NCBI GenBank assembly: GCA_026874595.1
Contig: CM049315.1
Span: 67,529,916 to 67,593,915, forward strand
Length of the DNA stretch: 64,000 nucleotides
Direction: 5' to 3'
Origin: Sipunculus nudus
Taxonomy: Eukaryota; Annelida; Sipuncula; Golfingiida; Sipunculidae
Part shown: positions 28,498 through 43,000 of the stretch, piece by piece
How positions within the stretch are numbered: the stretch's first letter is position 1
Layout: every line of letters begins with the position of its first letter
Program-made: the position numbers and the translations under genes
The notes under the pieces: generated by a model
Databases searched by the model: none
What the model was told of the DNA's origin: nothing
What the model saw: the letters and a program-made list of their open reading frames with translations, nothing else

Positions 28498-29430
28498 ATG
28501 ATAGATGATATATAAAACAAACACCGGGTCTAGATAATATAGATTAGTTTAATAATTAAGAACAAGGAAAACCTAACATGAAGGAAAGCAGACAACCCAT
28601 CAACAAGACCTGGTGAATTACATCTGACCCTGTTGACACGAAACTTGCTTTATCTAGTCACTGGTTTAATTTTACCCATATAACCATCCGAAACGAGCCA
28701 ATAAAGATGTTTCACTTATATAATGGCTGGTAGGATGTCATGACACCCGAATCCTGCACCAGCATAATTTCCCGTGTGAAACCAACCGATTTGCATATCA
28801 CGTGACCGTTGTCTCATTTTTTACTGGCCATATTCATAGTTGCTATAGCAACTGTTCTTGTCACATGACAATGAGTGGGGGTTCATTGGATCAACTCATC
28901 CAATTACTTTCAATCACTGAACAGTCATATTAAATATGTATTTGCAGTAGCATTTCCATATGGCCTACATAACTGAATTGGTTATTCACGTGCCCTCATA
29001 CAAGAAACTATTTCAAAAACCAGTCAAATCAAAAGCATCGTGCTAAACCAGTGATCAGGCGTGGTTTGGTATTCAGTATTTCTCTCTCTGGTAGATATTA
29101 GCATATTTACATAACCTCTATTTGTGCGAAAGAACCGAAAGAAACTAACAGCTCGCTATGCTCGACGTCTTAATTAGGATTTGAGACTGTGCGTAAACGG
29201 AAACAATGCACCCCAAGTGATCCCAGCACAAAACAAACAAAATGAGGTGATTTGCATGAGGGCTACCTATCACAGCACGTTGAGCATCCTAGTCGTCTAG
29301 AGATAAATAAATGGATCAGTCCTGAGTTGCAAATTAAACTCACACCTCTATACACCGTGTATACAGTACAAGCGCCCACTGAGTGTTCATGGAAACACCA
29401 ACAATAAAGATTACACGATTTCCAGAAAAT

Positions 29431-29558
29431 ATGAAAAAAAAAAAAAAAAATTAAAAACAGAATCTGCGTAATAACGTAACATGATACAAATACTGGATGC
29501 ACTTAATTTTAGGGTAGATGTTTGATTATTCATGAAACGGCCCATTAATAAGGGCCTG

Positions 29559-29614
<56 letters not shown>
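29431..29614. repeat. Poly-A run and TA microsatellite
   Basis: An A run of about 18 lies near 29432-29449, and an uninterrupted TA run of about 54 bases lies at 29560-29614. Confidence 0.9.
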
Positions 29615-29615
<1 letters not shown>

Positions 29616-32600
29616 CTAATTGTTTATGCATGATAAAGAAAGCTGTATGAAATTGAAAAACTGACAGATCTTGTGAAAACCTCCACAAAGAAGTTTAAAT
29701 ACATTAAGAAAAAGACGGTATACTATAAATCAAGATATAACCCATAGGCACATGAAAACGACGATAATCTGCAAAGGTTGTGCTATACATACCTTCAGTA
29801 GAATCATTCAAAGTACTGAACTGAGCAATGTGTCTCCATGTTAAGAACTGATAATATAAAAGGTAAAAAGAAATAGCAATTAACTGCTTACAATTGAATA
29901 AATTACTGGTGTCTTAAGTGTCCTGAAATCATGAATGCTTTATGAAGTGAAGAAGTTGAGGCATCCATCTGATCTGTGTACCTTATATGCACAAGGATGA
30001 ATGCATTGCTTGGAGGGGGGGGGGGTGCTGGAAGAATAAACAGCATAACAGATTTTCTGAGTGATTTATCCAAATGACAGTGTGTCCCTCCTTTGGACTG
30101 GTGAATACCGTAAATAGGTTAAGTCACTATCTTCGAAGAAAATCTGCCATCCTGGTCTTGTAGTAGTAGTTGAAAGATATATTGACACTGGTTTGGAGGG
30201 TGTCAACATACATACCCTGACATTCTAGGGTAACACTCTTTACATATCAAGATATTCTGGAGGAGTGAGGTATAAAATAAAAGGAACACAATCATATAAC
30301 AAGTTTAGTCAAGTTGCTTAAAAAATCTTGGCTTAATGAGACACAAAGATAACAGTGAATGATGACAGAAAAATGTGTCAACAGGTGCTGGATAGGACAG
30401 GTGTACATGTAATAAAGATTGGTCCAGTTGGTCCAGTTTAAAGGTCCATACCCAGCCTATTTCAATGAGAGAGAAGAATACTTCTTACACTCTAATGTGA
30501 AAACAATTGAGGTTTACAGAATAACTAGAATGTGCATAACATATCTAATTGTATATATCTTGGATATAATAGAAACTGAATGATTAGTAATTTTCAATAG
30601 TGACCCGTGAGTCCATAAGCTCAACTGACAACATTACTAACTGAGTGACAAGTCGTTATCAGCATGAGTGATTTCAATATAAACCTATTGCTGTTATCTT
30701 TACTGGCGTGAAAAGATAGTCCATAGCTCCAATGGCAACAAAACATGCCCTTTTTACAGACATATGGACGGGAAATAAGATGGAGACTGATTGCAAAAGT
30801 TAGACTTTTGGGTCAGCAGAGTCTTTAACATTTATAATATTTCACCTGGCTATGGAAATATTCTATGTACATTTTGACCTCTGTGAAAAGGGTGTCTACG
30901 AACTAGACCTAATCTCCTAAGTGTTCTACAATCAGACAAAATAATTGCTAAATGATTAATCATTCACACAGACATAAATCATGTGTTATAATCTGTTCAA
31001 CAGTTGGGCGCCCATTGAAATTAGTTAATCTTTTCTGAAACTTACTGATCAGATCCAGAAAGTAAGTTGCAATGGAGGAATGAGACATTGACCTAACCAA
31101 CTATGAATGAGAATTAAACCACATATTGTAAAATATTTTAGTCATTCATTAAATTAAATATCTGAGAAAACAGTATTTTTTACAGCGTCTCAACCAATCT
31201 GATGAAGGCCAAGGTCAATGGTCACATGCTTAAACAACTACATTTAACAGCTGCTGATTGGTTGTTGAGTGTTATATATATTCTAAAAAAATGTAATTGT
31301 CAAAGTGAGGCGTCTAGCCCATCACGGAGGCCATGTCCCTCAAGAATCAAGATTGCAAATAAAAATTTTGTTTTTTGTTAGGTAGTTTTACATCTCATAT
31401 TAGGTCTTTGCTCCCTCATCAGCTTTAGTGTAAAATTTTGTGATAATATTTAAGTTACAGAGATTAACTGCCAAATTTCAATTGGCTTCCACTAACAGAA
31501 CAGACTTTTGTACTCTGATAATTTAGTAAAAACAAAAACTGCCATATGGTCATATTGCAAAACATAATACCATCATAATCTCTAATGCCTGACATTCAAA
31601 TTTTAATAGTAAATGATTGCCAGTGACGTATACTTGGTGCAAGAGTAACAGTTGCATATGCATTGGTTCCATAGTCATAATATTAAATACTTAAATATCA
31701 TATAAGCAAAAAGCTGGATCAAACAGTTCTGAAGCCAGAGACAAATAAGACAAAGGCTATTTTTACAATAAAATAATGGTAAAATATTAAAGATACAGAA
31801 GCTGTGAAAAAAGGCAATTAATATCAACATTATGATGAGTATGATTCAAAGATGCATTGTATATAAACAGAGGTACAAGTAAAATGATTCAAAGTGCAGC
31901 AGATAAAAACAAATTGTTCAGACTTAGGTAGCATTTTCAAGTCAAAATAGACAAAAAGGAGATAGAAACAGATTTTCACCACCTTCGAGTTCAGCAGAGC
32001 CAATCTGTACTTAAGGCTGCACTGGCACCGCCTGGTGGCAAGTATGAGGCTTATTTTGGAAAAATGAAAATCTGCAGACCCTGCTGTCTCCCTGTTTGGT
32101 GTCATGTTTTAAGACACTGACTCATAAGATTTATTATACTGGCCTAAGGTGTACATACCTTGGTGATTGTTGGATGGGGTATATATCATATTACAATGCA
32201 CTGACCAATGACATGTACATGTTGTTCAATAATGACAGAAACAAATGTATCCTCTTCTGGGTATGAAGTCTCAAAAATATGTATATATAAACAACAATAA
32301 GAATATTTTTCTTATAAATTTCTCCTTTAGAAATGAGTATCTACTGCCCTTATAACAATGTTGATGTTAGGTAAGAGGCTGCTTGAGGCATAGAAACTAC
32401 TAGAAAATGGGGACCCGTTTGGTCCCATTGCAGAGGGAAGGGTATATTACCCCGTAGTGTGTCCCCAGACCCATAAGGTAGCAAACTCCCCAGACCCGTA
32501 TGGTAGCGATGTCTGGTGGTCTAGACAGAACCGATTATCTATGTCTTTGTAGTAATGGGTCAAGGTGAAGGTCAGCAATGGCAATGAAGAGAGCCTTGTA

Positions 32601-34399
32601 GTGTTGTGCGACAGATCTGTGATGTGATGCTGCACGGAATTCAATTGTGTGCAAGTGGAAGGGCCATATTGGTGTGCATTATGTATGTAGGAGCATCTGA
32701 CTGACACTGAAAGCAAAACTGGCCAACTGTCATGGCTGGTTTCTGTGGGTTTAGTGGGACAAACAGGCAGGACAATTTTAGTAGTATATAAATAATCATT
32801 ACTTAAAAAGCCAGAGGTTTTAAAATTGTACAGCTTCTCACCAGTCTACTTAAATACACATAAGTACCAAATATTTATCTAGGAAACATCTTTCTCTCTC
32901 TGTCTTTGTATTCTTTTGGGTTACCTGTTGATTCAGGTATTAGAAATGTTTAATGATTTAAAAATATACACGTATATGCACACTAACAACTTTCTGGCTT
33001 AGAATAACAATGTCACAGAATTAATTACCTGGTTGATACTGTGAGAAGGTTACTCTAAATAATATAAGTAGTAACATTAAGCAGCTTTAAAACATGTAAG
33101 GAAGAACAAATCAAACATTAATATTCAAATTAATTTATAAATCAGATGAAATGATGAATTACTGGAGAAAAAAAGTGTTGTTGGTTTTGCCAAATATATC
33201 CATAATAGAAAAGTTAACTTTAAAGACCCTTCAGTGTTAGAGCTCAATCAAACCGAAAATTTCGCCTGGGAACATCTGGTTATTTATTATATAGCTAAGA
33301 CTATGCCCAATTAAAAATGATGTGTGCCTCCGATGACTATACCATTTACATCAGCATGTTAAAGATGTAAGAACTATAACAAAATATATAGTAAAGACAG
33401 TGTGATGATTAAATGTTACAGTTGAGAACATGAAGACATTAATAACTCCAAATGGTTCATATGTTGTAAAATAAGAACATTTTTGATTATTGTTGAAGAA
33501 TGTTCATGAAAATTTTGTTTTGTTGAAAGCTACATTCAAATGACTTTTACAGTTGATCTGTGATGCACAGACTCCTGGGTTATTCAGTTATCTATACTGA
33601 GGAATAGGAAAACTTGCACAAAAGCAGCTTTCAGTTCACCTTCACCTTCAGTTTTGCAACACCTACAGGCCGATCGTCTGGAGTATTTTTGTCCCAGAGC
33701 CCAACATAACTAGGTAATAATGTATAAATCTTCTGCAGATACCGGTATCAGGCAAAATTCAATTTTATATTGATATTGCAAAGAATTCTCTCTTGTAGGG
33801 AAATATTTGATAACATTAAACAAGTTTTCATGATTTACTAATCTACTAAAATTATTTGAGAAGTGCTTCAAATTTGAACGTGTTGTTAACAGAAAGTATG
33901 ACATACTGTATTGCATTTCATGTAGATAAGCAAGTAGCATAAATTCCTACTGCAGAGAGTCATGTCACCATGATCCCTACACTTTAACAACTACAACTAC
34001 TACTACAGTACAAGCTTAACATAGACACTGTGACCACAGAAATATATATGTTGCAGTGTCCCAAATGGCAGGAGATTACATCATATCAACAGGAAAATAT
34101 GAATAAGTTTTACAATAAAATACATGATCTATGGCAGTAAAAGTCACATTAGATTGCAAGCTAAGGGCAAATTCTACTGATGCATTTAATATACTTAAAA
34201 GAAAAATAAATGGAATTTGATTTAAAATCATGAACAATATGCTCATGTTCCTCACTGCTTTCACAATAAGCAGAATATGATTACAAGAGGAGCTTGTTTT
34301 AATGCGCATGAAAGGAAAAGCACAAGAATTTTATTAAAAAGTAATATGCTCAGTGGCATCTTACTAAAGGCTGGATGACCTGTGCTTTTTTCCCCATGG
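29615..34399. other. Intergenic, largely non-repetitive, no gene recognised
   Basis: This is the longest stretch in the window without tandem or obvious dispersed repeats. A G-rich run lies at 30017-30028. A GGGGACCCGTTTGGTCCCATTG segment near 32408 resembles the start of the fixed-end repeat family. CCACCAGGCGGTGCC on the minus strand (about 32027-32041) is CTCF-like. On the minus strand AATAAA occurs at 34330-34335, a possible distal poly(A) signal for PDE2. No coding exon was recognised. Confidence 0.45.
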
Positions 34400-36300
34400 A
34401 CGGGAGCCCCAGTGCTTCATTTCCATAGACAGAAGGCACTGAGCCTCCATCTTAACTAGGAGGCTCAGTACCTCCATATTAACTGGTAGGCTCAGTGCCT
34501 TCATACTAAGTAAGAAGCTCTAAGTGCCTTGAAACATGGAATACCAGACAGGAGGCTCTGTGCCTTCATAGTAAGCATGAGGCTCAGTGCCTTCATACTT
34601 GACAGGAGGCACAGTGCCTTCATACTAAGTAGTAGGATCAGTGCCTTCATCCAAGGCAGGTGGCTCAGTGCCTTCATACTAAGGAGGAGGCTCAGTGCCT
34701 GCATACTAGACAGGAGGCTCAGTGCCTTCATCCTAGGATGGTGGCTTAGTGCCTTCATACTAAGGAGGAGGCTCAGTGCCTTCATATTTGACAGGAGGCA
34801 CAATGCCTTCATACTAAGTAGGAGGATCAGTGCCTTCATCCTAGGATGGTGGCTCAGTGCCTTCATACTAAGGAGGAGGCTCAGTGCCTGCATACTAGAT
34901 AGGAGGCTCAGTGCCTTCATTCTAGGTTGGTGGCTCAGTGCCTTCATACTAAGGAGGAGGCTCAGTGCCTTCATATTTGACAGGAGGCACAGTGCCTTCA
35001 TACTAAGTAGGAGGATCAGTGCCTTCATCCTAGGATGGTGGCTCAGTGCCTTCATACTAAGGAGGAGACTCAGTGCCTGCATACTGGACAGGAGGCACAG
35101 TGCCTTCATCCTAAGTTGGTGGCTCAGTGCCTTCATACTAAGGAGGAGGCTCAGTGCCTTCATATTTGACAGGAGGCACAGTGCCTTCATACTCAGTAGG
35201 AGGATCAGTGCCTTCATCCTAGGATGGTGGCTCAGTGCCTTCATACTAAGGAGGAGGCTCAGTGCCTTCATATTTGACAGGAGGCACAGTGCCTTCATAC
35301 TAAGTAGGAGGATCAGTGCCTTCATCCTAGGATGGTGGCTCAGTGCCTTCATACTAAGGAGGAGGCTCAGTGCCTGCATACTGGACAGGAGGCTCAGTGC
35401 CTTCATCCTAGGATGGTGGCTCAGTGCCTTCATACTAAGGAGGAGGCTCAGTGCCTTCATATTTGACAGGAGGCACAGTGCCTTCATGCTAAGTAGGAGG
35501 ATCAGTGCCTTCATCCTAGGATGGTGGATCAGTGCCTTCATACTAAGGAGGAGGCTCAGTGCCTGCATACTAGACAGGAGGCTCAGTGTCTTCATACTTG
35601 ACAGGAGGCTCAGTGCCTTCACACTCAGTAGGAGGCTCAGTGTCTTCATACTAAGGAGGAGGCTCAGTGCCTGCATACTGGACAGGAGGCTCAGTGCCTT
35701 AATCCTAGGATGGTGGCTCAGTGCCTTCATACTAAGGAAGAGGCTCAGTGCCTTCATATTTGACAGGAGGCACAGTGCCTTCATACTAAGTAGGAGGATC
35801 AGTGCCTTCATCCTAGGATGGTGGCTCAGTGCCTTCATACTAAGGAGGAGGCTCAGTGCCTGCATACTGGACAGGAGGCTCAGTGCCTTCATCCTAGGAT
35901 GGTGGCTCAGTGCCTTCATACTGAGGAGGCTCAGTGTCTGCATACTAGACAGAAGGCTCAGTGTCTTCATACTTGACAGGAGGCTCAGTGCCTTCACACT
36001 CAGTAGGAGGCTCAGTGTCTTCATACTAGACAGGAGGCTCAGTGTCTTCATACTTGACAGGAGGCTCAGTGCCTTCACACTCAGTAGGAGGCTCAGTGTC
36101 TTCATACTAGACAGGAGGCTCAGTGTCTTCATACTAGACAGGAGGCTCAGTGTCTTCATACTAGACAGGAGGCTCAGTGTCTTCATACTAGACAGGAGAG
36201 TCAATATAGTTCTAATAATGCATGAGACTCAGTTCCTTTACACCGGACTTTGAGATATGGTAACTTCACACTAAACAAGAGACTCCATGCCTTTATATTA
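34400..36300 (+). repeat. 27-bp minisatellite with higher-order structure, 3' of PDE2
   Basis: The basic unit is GGCTCAGTGCCTTCATACTA plus a variable 7-base part (AGGAGGA, GACAGGA and so on), 27 bases in all, with roughly 65 copies. The marker CTAGGATGGTGG recurs at alternating spacings of about 109 and 80 bases (4 and 3 units), giving a 7-unit, 189-bp higher-order repeat over much of 34730-35920. The left and right margins hold simpler or degenerate units. Because 27 is divisible by three and the unit lacks stops, open frames longer than 560 codons run on both strands; these are very unlikely to be proteins. The array begins about 580 bases past the PDE2 stop and may be part of its 3' untranslated region. 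Confidence 0.95.
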
Positions 36301-36880
36301 ACTTTGATACTCTGCCTACATAATAAGCAGAACACCTTCATAGATAGAAGCTTGATATGCATATAATACGCTGCGCAACATGTAGAGCATGAAGTTAAGG
36401 TATGAACAACATGAGAGGCATGCACATGGTAGCTTACTCCTCCATATGTACACTAGTTAAATAATGGTCTATGTAATCACCGCTACATGCTGTACAGTAT
36501 TATACACCTGGGTGCTAAACACTGAAGTAGAAACCTTGTTTATATTTGATAAAGCATCTTATCACCATTGACTTCTTACCCTAACACACAGGAAGTACGG
36601 AGTAAGTACAGGGGAAGTACCCCGTAAGTACAAAGGAAGCACATAGTCAGTACAAGTACATTGTACTCAGGTGCTACTGAAGTGAACATTAATTGGAACA
36701 AAAGTCTTCCTTCATTGGTTCTGCAGCCCAGCTCAAATTTGGATATTCATGAATATCCATAAAGAATTGTAACAGTATCACATGAGGCACCCATCTGCAA
36801 GCATTTTCCGTTTTTCCATTTTGCATGTGCACAAGATGATATGGTTAACCCTGGTCTCCCTCTGGTGAGAGAACCAAGCA
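36301..36880 (-). other. PDE2 3' flank / likely 3' UTR
   Basis: This follows the PDE2 TAG stop on the minus strand. No AATAAA is present on the minus strand here. The variants TATAAA occur near 36537 and 36291. A degenerate AGTACGGAGTAAGTACAGGG-type repeat lies at 36590-36670. Confidence 0.4.
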
Positions 36881-37046
36881 CTACGTAATGTCCTCCTCAC
36901 ACACTTCCACGTTGAATACATCAACAGCTGAGTTGAGACTTAGACTGCCGTTCTTTAACTTGTCGTTAATCCAGCCCCATTTGCTTCTGTTATTTTCAAC
37001 TGCTCTTAGAACATCCACTGCATCAGGGAACATGTCAGTCAGCACC
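36881..37046 (-). CDS. PDE2A: PDE2 terminal coding exon (exon 9 of those visible)
   Basis: The acceptor is TTTTCTAG followed by GGTGCTGAC; the first base completes a lysine codon left by the previous exon. It encodes [19 protein letters not shown] followed by [15 protein letters not shown] and a C-terminal tail ending EVCEEDIT, then TAG at 36881-36883. The tail aligns with the human [24 protein letters not shown] segment and the acidic human C terminus. Confidence 0.95.
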
Positions 37047-40000
37047 CTAGAAAATATTGAATTTAAAACAGGTTGAAACCTTGGAAACAAAAGAGGATCT
37101 TTTTTTTTATATTTCAACCAAGGAAAAAAAATATTAAACAATTTGATATCCTGGGAAATAATTAAAATGGTTCAAACCCTGGAAAACACTGAACAATTTC
37201 ATACCCCAGGGAAAATTTTTAAAACAATTTCATACACTTTTTATCAAATATCTATAGAAAATAATACATAACAGTTAAAACAAGAGACACACTGTTCTGA
37301 TGGTCACATTTTGCTATACCAGACATGATAGGGGATAATCATGACATGAAATTCAATAGTTGCAGCCATTCCAGAAATATTTTGTAACGAAAATTACATT
37401 ATTTATGCAAACATTTCACACTGAACTTTAACAATATAAAACCCTGATAATACTGCCATCATTGCACAAGAACATAAAACTTACTGTAACCCCAAGACCA
37501 TTGTACAATGCTATTTATATGAACATTGTGGCACAGAAAACCTACTATTTTTTCAGTGTTTTGCTAATGTTCCAATTTCTCTCATTCTTTTAAAAACCTA
37601 CTCAAAGTAAACCATTATAATATGAGTTGATTGTCGAATAATATGTGCGCAAAATCTTAACAACTTTACGGGGACCCACAGGAAGATTGAACCAGCTGAT
37701 ATCATTTATAATAGCATTCTTAGAACATAAAAATTATATTATTTATATCAAATACTGATCTTTTACCAATCAACTTTCTTTCAGCAATGGTACCTCTTAT
37801 TCACAAAAATTTTATTATCGTGATAATTCCACTTTTGTGAATATTGTGTACTTGAAACCCTCAAAAATTGATATTAACTAAAATATTTCAATTACTGTAT
37901 ACATTTATGTTCATAAAGATAAACTTTTATTCATTTACTAATTACAATCCTGTTCTAAATCCAAATAACACTCAAATGATAAAAACTTAAGATCATAATT
38001 TACAGATAATCTTGATCAAATAAGAGTGCTTTTTTATTTATCTATTTTTAACTGGGGACAGAGCATATAATAACAAACATTGGAGAACAGAACTTTGCAA
38101 CTAACTTGTAGACTGGGTGGGCGATGTTGTCCAGGAAGCCGATCTGAAGATCAGGGATGCATGCCCTCTCGCGGTCCATCATCTCTGCAGGGTTGTGACC
38201 TATCGCTCTCTCAAGGTCACCTTGTGAGAAGAACTCCCCATATATAAGTTCCTGGAAATACCAATATATTTTTGGTCTAAGGTGTAAACAGTTGCCAATT
38301 TAAATTATGTACAAAAATTATTACTATAAATACAGTATGGTATTTAAATCACTCTTTTCACCCAAAGAGTGTTCAAAAGGGCTTTATTATGTACATTTCT
38401 TATTTAATAACAAACATAAAACATATAGCTGATTATCAAAATATAAATTATACAATTACTACATCTTATACAGTATGAACTGATTAAACATTAAAAATAC
38501 TAAAAGATTAAAATCTTTTGACAAGGGTGATTATAAAACTAGGAATTAAGAAGACTGATGGAGGTAAAAACTTTAAATCATTTAAAAATATATAAATTCA
38601 CCTGCGTAAAACAATGAATCATTACAACAAATATGTAGGTTAAAAGTGGAGCTTAGAAAATAGGTTTGAAGTAACCTCTTGAAATTAGCAAGAGTTTTTG
38701 CATTTGTAATGCTGCTGGGAAGTTTATTCCATTACTCTGGTGCAGCATTGCTATAATACCTTTCTATATAAATATTGGTCCATATTTTATATTTTGCCAA
38801 TGTAAAAACATTTTTCAAATAGAAGTGATTTAGCTGGCCTACATACATCTAACATGTCTCTGATATATTGTGCTGACTGACTGTTCATGGCATTGTTAGT
38901 ATGTACTAACCCGCGGCTTTTGACAAATTCAAAGCAAACTAACGCTGCTACATAGTGCACGGCACGCATCAGATTGGATGGTATTAACCAACACCTATTT
39001 TATTTTTACCTTTGTAAAAAAAGTAATTTTGATTATCAGCATTGGTTTGTATACAAATATGTATCTGTTTGTGACATGTTCTAAACATGACAGAATTCAG
39101 TCACTATTCTTAACCATATTTATATTTGTGTTGCTTTGTTGCACGTTTTCTATCCAGATACAAATCAACAATTATAGTTTAATGAATTAAAACAAACATT
39201 TTACCTGCAGTTTAATATAGAATGCTTGGGAGGGACACCTTCTCTTTAGTTATGTCATTATCAGGAATCCCCACACGGCAAGTTCGCATCACACGTAAAA
39301 AATTGCTCCAGGAGCAATAGCTGACGCTTGACTCTTGACGTGTGCATTATTCTGTTTTGTCATTGATAAATAGAGTGGAGTGACTTTTTCCAGATTTGAC
39401 GCTTGACACGTGACACTAATTAAACTGCCTGTCATGTGCGCATTTGTGTGTTTTGGGGTTAAATTAAAATCTTGTTAAGCTTTCAGAGAGAGTATTCAAT
39501 AACAAGTGGCATTAACTGCTCTACTTGGTCCCATATCAGTTAAACACCTATAATAGTATCATAAAAAAATCAGTGAAGGAGGCAAATTTTTATCTGATTA
39601 ACTGCAAGATGAAATTTCTGCTATAAATTTGAGTGCAATCTGACAATTATTCAGGAACACATGCAGTTTTTGACTGAAGTCTGTCAGGCAGGCAAATAGA
39701 TAGTTTAAACTCATCTCCAAATGGGTGCAAAAAATTAGGTTGGTTTCTCAAAGGTTCTTATATGGAAGGAAGGACCACAAGCAGTTACTACAATTTGGGG
39801 ATGGATCATTTAAATCTAAATTTGCCTCTTTCAGTTGGCCTTATTGCCATTAACGTGATCAAGATGTAAACTGCATCACTGCCACTAATACTGTAAAATG
39901 TTACACTCATTAACAAACCCATACAGTAATAATTACATATTTTACCAATTTTCTTTTTAGAAAAATACTGAAATATAATTGATAATCAACTGCAAAACCT

Positions 40001-43000
40001 AAAAGTTGCCACGCTGGAACATTTCCACCTAACGCCTACCCTTATGGTCACCTTGGTTAAAAATACAAAATAAAAAAAGTTGTACAGTTAATCACTGTAG
40101 ACAAGATCATGAAAAGGACAATGGGAGATGTTGTGTAAAATATGGAAGCACACAGACAATAGGTAACTTAGCTGGATGATAAGGTGTGCAGTGATACAAC
40201 AATACTCACAGCAATCTTCTTGGAATTGTGCCAGTTTTTGGTTTGGTCAGAAAGGTCACAGGAGGTCATGAGGAGACATAGCAGGAGCTGGCGGTGTTTT
40301 GGGTCATTGCGGTCATACCCATCTGAAGTTAACGATGAACCATGTGCAGAATTAGTGCACATACTGCAACAGGGTTAAACTATTCCTGTGAAAGTGTCCT
40401 TTTACTAAACAAGGAACCCATGGGTCACAGTGGTCAGCTGAACTAGTCTATGATAGAAATTTATCAAATTCTGGCATAGTCATTTCAGAATCATGGGTGA
40501 CATAAGAATTTGACAGATACAAGCCTCATACACATCTGAAGCTGTCATCAATATATTTATATTTTATATGTTACTGTCTTATTGCCAAGTGTCTTCTTGT
40601 AATTGTCTTCTTTATTCTTATCTTACAAGTATAAAAGGAGATGGCTGACAGAAAAATTTGTCCTGTTAATATTTGTTTAAAACAAACTTTGAATATTTAA
40701 ACAAAGCCCTAGTCCTGGCTGATAGTTGTCTGTGCAAAAAGTCATTTTGCCATCAGGTAATTGAGCAAGGGAAATGATTAACATGTTGCTGTACCTTTGA
40801 CCATCTTCTCAATGTCGCCGAGAACACGAAGATGATGGGCCAGATCAGTGGCCAGAATGATGTCTCTCAGCAGATCCAGGGACCGCTCGTAGTGCTGTAA
40901 ACAACACAAATTACGGCTGAATTATACACTTTTTTTAATAAATATGTTAAATGAAATAAAATTAGTGAAAAAATATGAAATGAGTATGGTAATCTCAATT
41001 ATTTTTTTAAATGAGTCTCTGGAAAAAGGTTAAAATAAGGTAATTTTATCTTGTTATTAATTTTATCTTGTTATTATTCTGGTTATATAAACTGTCACCT
41101 TCAAAGAAAAAGAAAATGAGATTTACAAATAATTATCTTTAAAAATCATAGATACTATGTATGACTGAAAATAAAAATATCAAAAAGTCACTAAGTAATT
41201 TTCATTAAGGATTACATTTTGGAAGAAAAAATTGGAAATGCAAATATTGGTTGATAATCAACTAGGGGCCCATGGGTATTGATGCTCAGCTGAATTTATC
41301 TACTAGGATATCTTTATCAGATCTGACAAAATCAGGGTTCTGTAACCTTGACCCTTGACACCAAAAATGCCACTATTTTATTTAAGGTCATGACCCCAAT
41401 TTGCATAGTCTTCATCCTTTGAATCATATCAATACATGGGCACAATATTTAGGAATCTGCTGATTAGCTATTTTTCAGTTATCAACTCACATTATTCTCA
41501 AATAGCAGTCATGGGGGTATTAAACTGCACAAAACCTAAATAGATCATGTGTCACTACTAGTCTTCTGTACAAGGAATAGCTATCAAAGATCATCTGGCA
41601 ACTTGATGTCAAGCCTAACTTAAGATATCTGGCCATTTGTATGCATTTTATATTATATCTGGGGTGCTCACACATGCCCTGTAACTCACAGAATATAGGT
41701 CACAATGACCTCATTTAGGTTTCCAAGAAGATCTTTTAAGAAAATTTGAAAATGCACAGTTTCATGATCCTAGCCCTCACGCTTATGGTTTGGCCCTGCT
41801 AACATCTGGCCGGACAAAGTGCCATCACTATACCTCAGTTGCCTTCAGTCAGGTGAGCTGAAAATGGGTTAATCATGGGTCAAGAAACTCATATGAGGTA
41901 AGACTTCATAAGTAACAGTAACTTATGGATATTAATTAAGGATAATTTATTGCATTGGTGGGTCCTTAACTGGAACAAATCACTAATACATGACTTTTAT
42001 AGAGAACAGTAATTACTGTCACAGTGCTTTACCTTGAGAGTGTTTTTTATACTTACGTGACGACTGAGATTGTCAAATATATTGCATCCCTCTGTGTTAA
42101 GTATACACATGGTTTGGCTGAAGTGATGTCTCTGTCAAAATATAAAACATTTTATATACGCTGATATGTTTATTACACCACCATGTTGAACCTCTGCATC
42201 ATATGTAGGCCTGTGAACTGTGAGGGCCCTTATAATCCGTTCAATTATCCATTCTTTACCTTCAATTCAATTCTCGATACAATTTTTACTTACTAGTAAA
42301 TAGTAAATTTAAGACTTTTTTTTAAATAAAAGTATTTTAATCAAAATTGATGTTAGTACATTTCAGCAAATAAAAGAAAAATGTAGCTCTCACTCTACAT
42401 ATGTTACGCTACATATGTTTCCACCAGCAAACTTTTAAAGTAGATGAAGGGCACATACACGATGAAGAGCTTTGACATTTTTTTTCAAATTTGAGAGCTC
42501 ATAGAGGACTTCAGGATGGTACATGCAAAAGAAATAATGATCAAAATGAATTGATTCAGAGTTTAATAATCAATCACAATTTAATTAGGGGTGAATCTTT
42601 GATGGATATGTACACCCCTAATCAATGGTCATGATGATTTAAAGTTGGAGCCTAAAATTATTTCTGAACCCAAAGGTTATTAATATTTTAATATATGTTT
42701 TAAAGGTATTACTAATTTTAGCAACTCCATTTTCCATACTTTATTCCCTGTAGAGAGATGTATGATAGCCTTGCTAGTTCACTATACATAGAGATGTATG
42801 ATAGCCACGCTGGTTCACTGTATAGAGAGATGTATGATAGCAATGCTGGTTCACTATACATAGAGATGTATGATAGCCATGCTGGTTCACTGTACAGAGA
42901 GATGTATGACAGCCATGCTGGTTCACTGTACAGAGAGATGTATGATAGACATGCTGGTTCACTGTACAGAGAGATGTATGATAGACATGCTAGTTCACTG

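Noticed and set aside
34501-36253. Open frames of over 560 codons on both strands (LSAFILRRR-type and MKALSLLSS-type repeats)
   Set aside because: They follow from a stop-free 27-bp repeat unit, divisible by three. Both strands are open at once and the peptide has no relation to a known protein.
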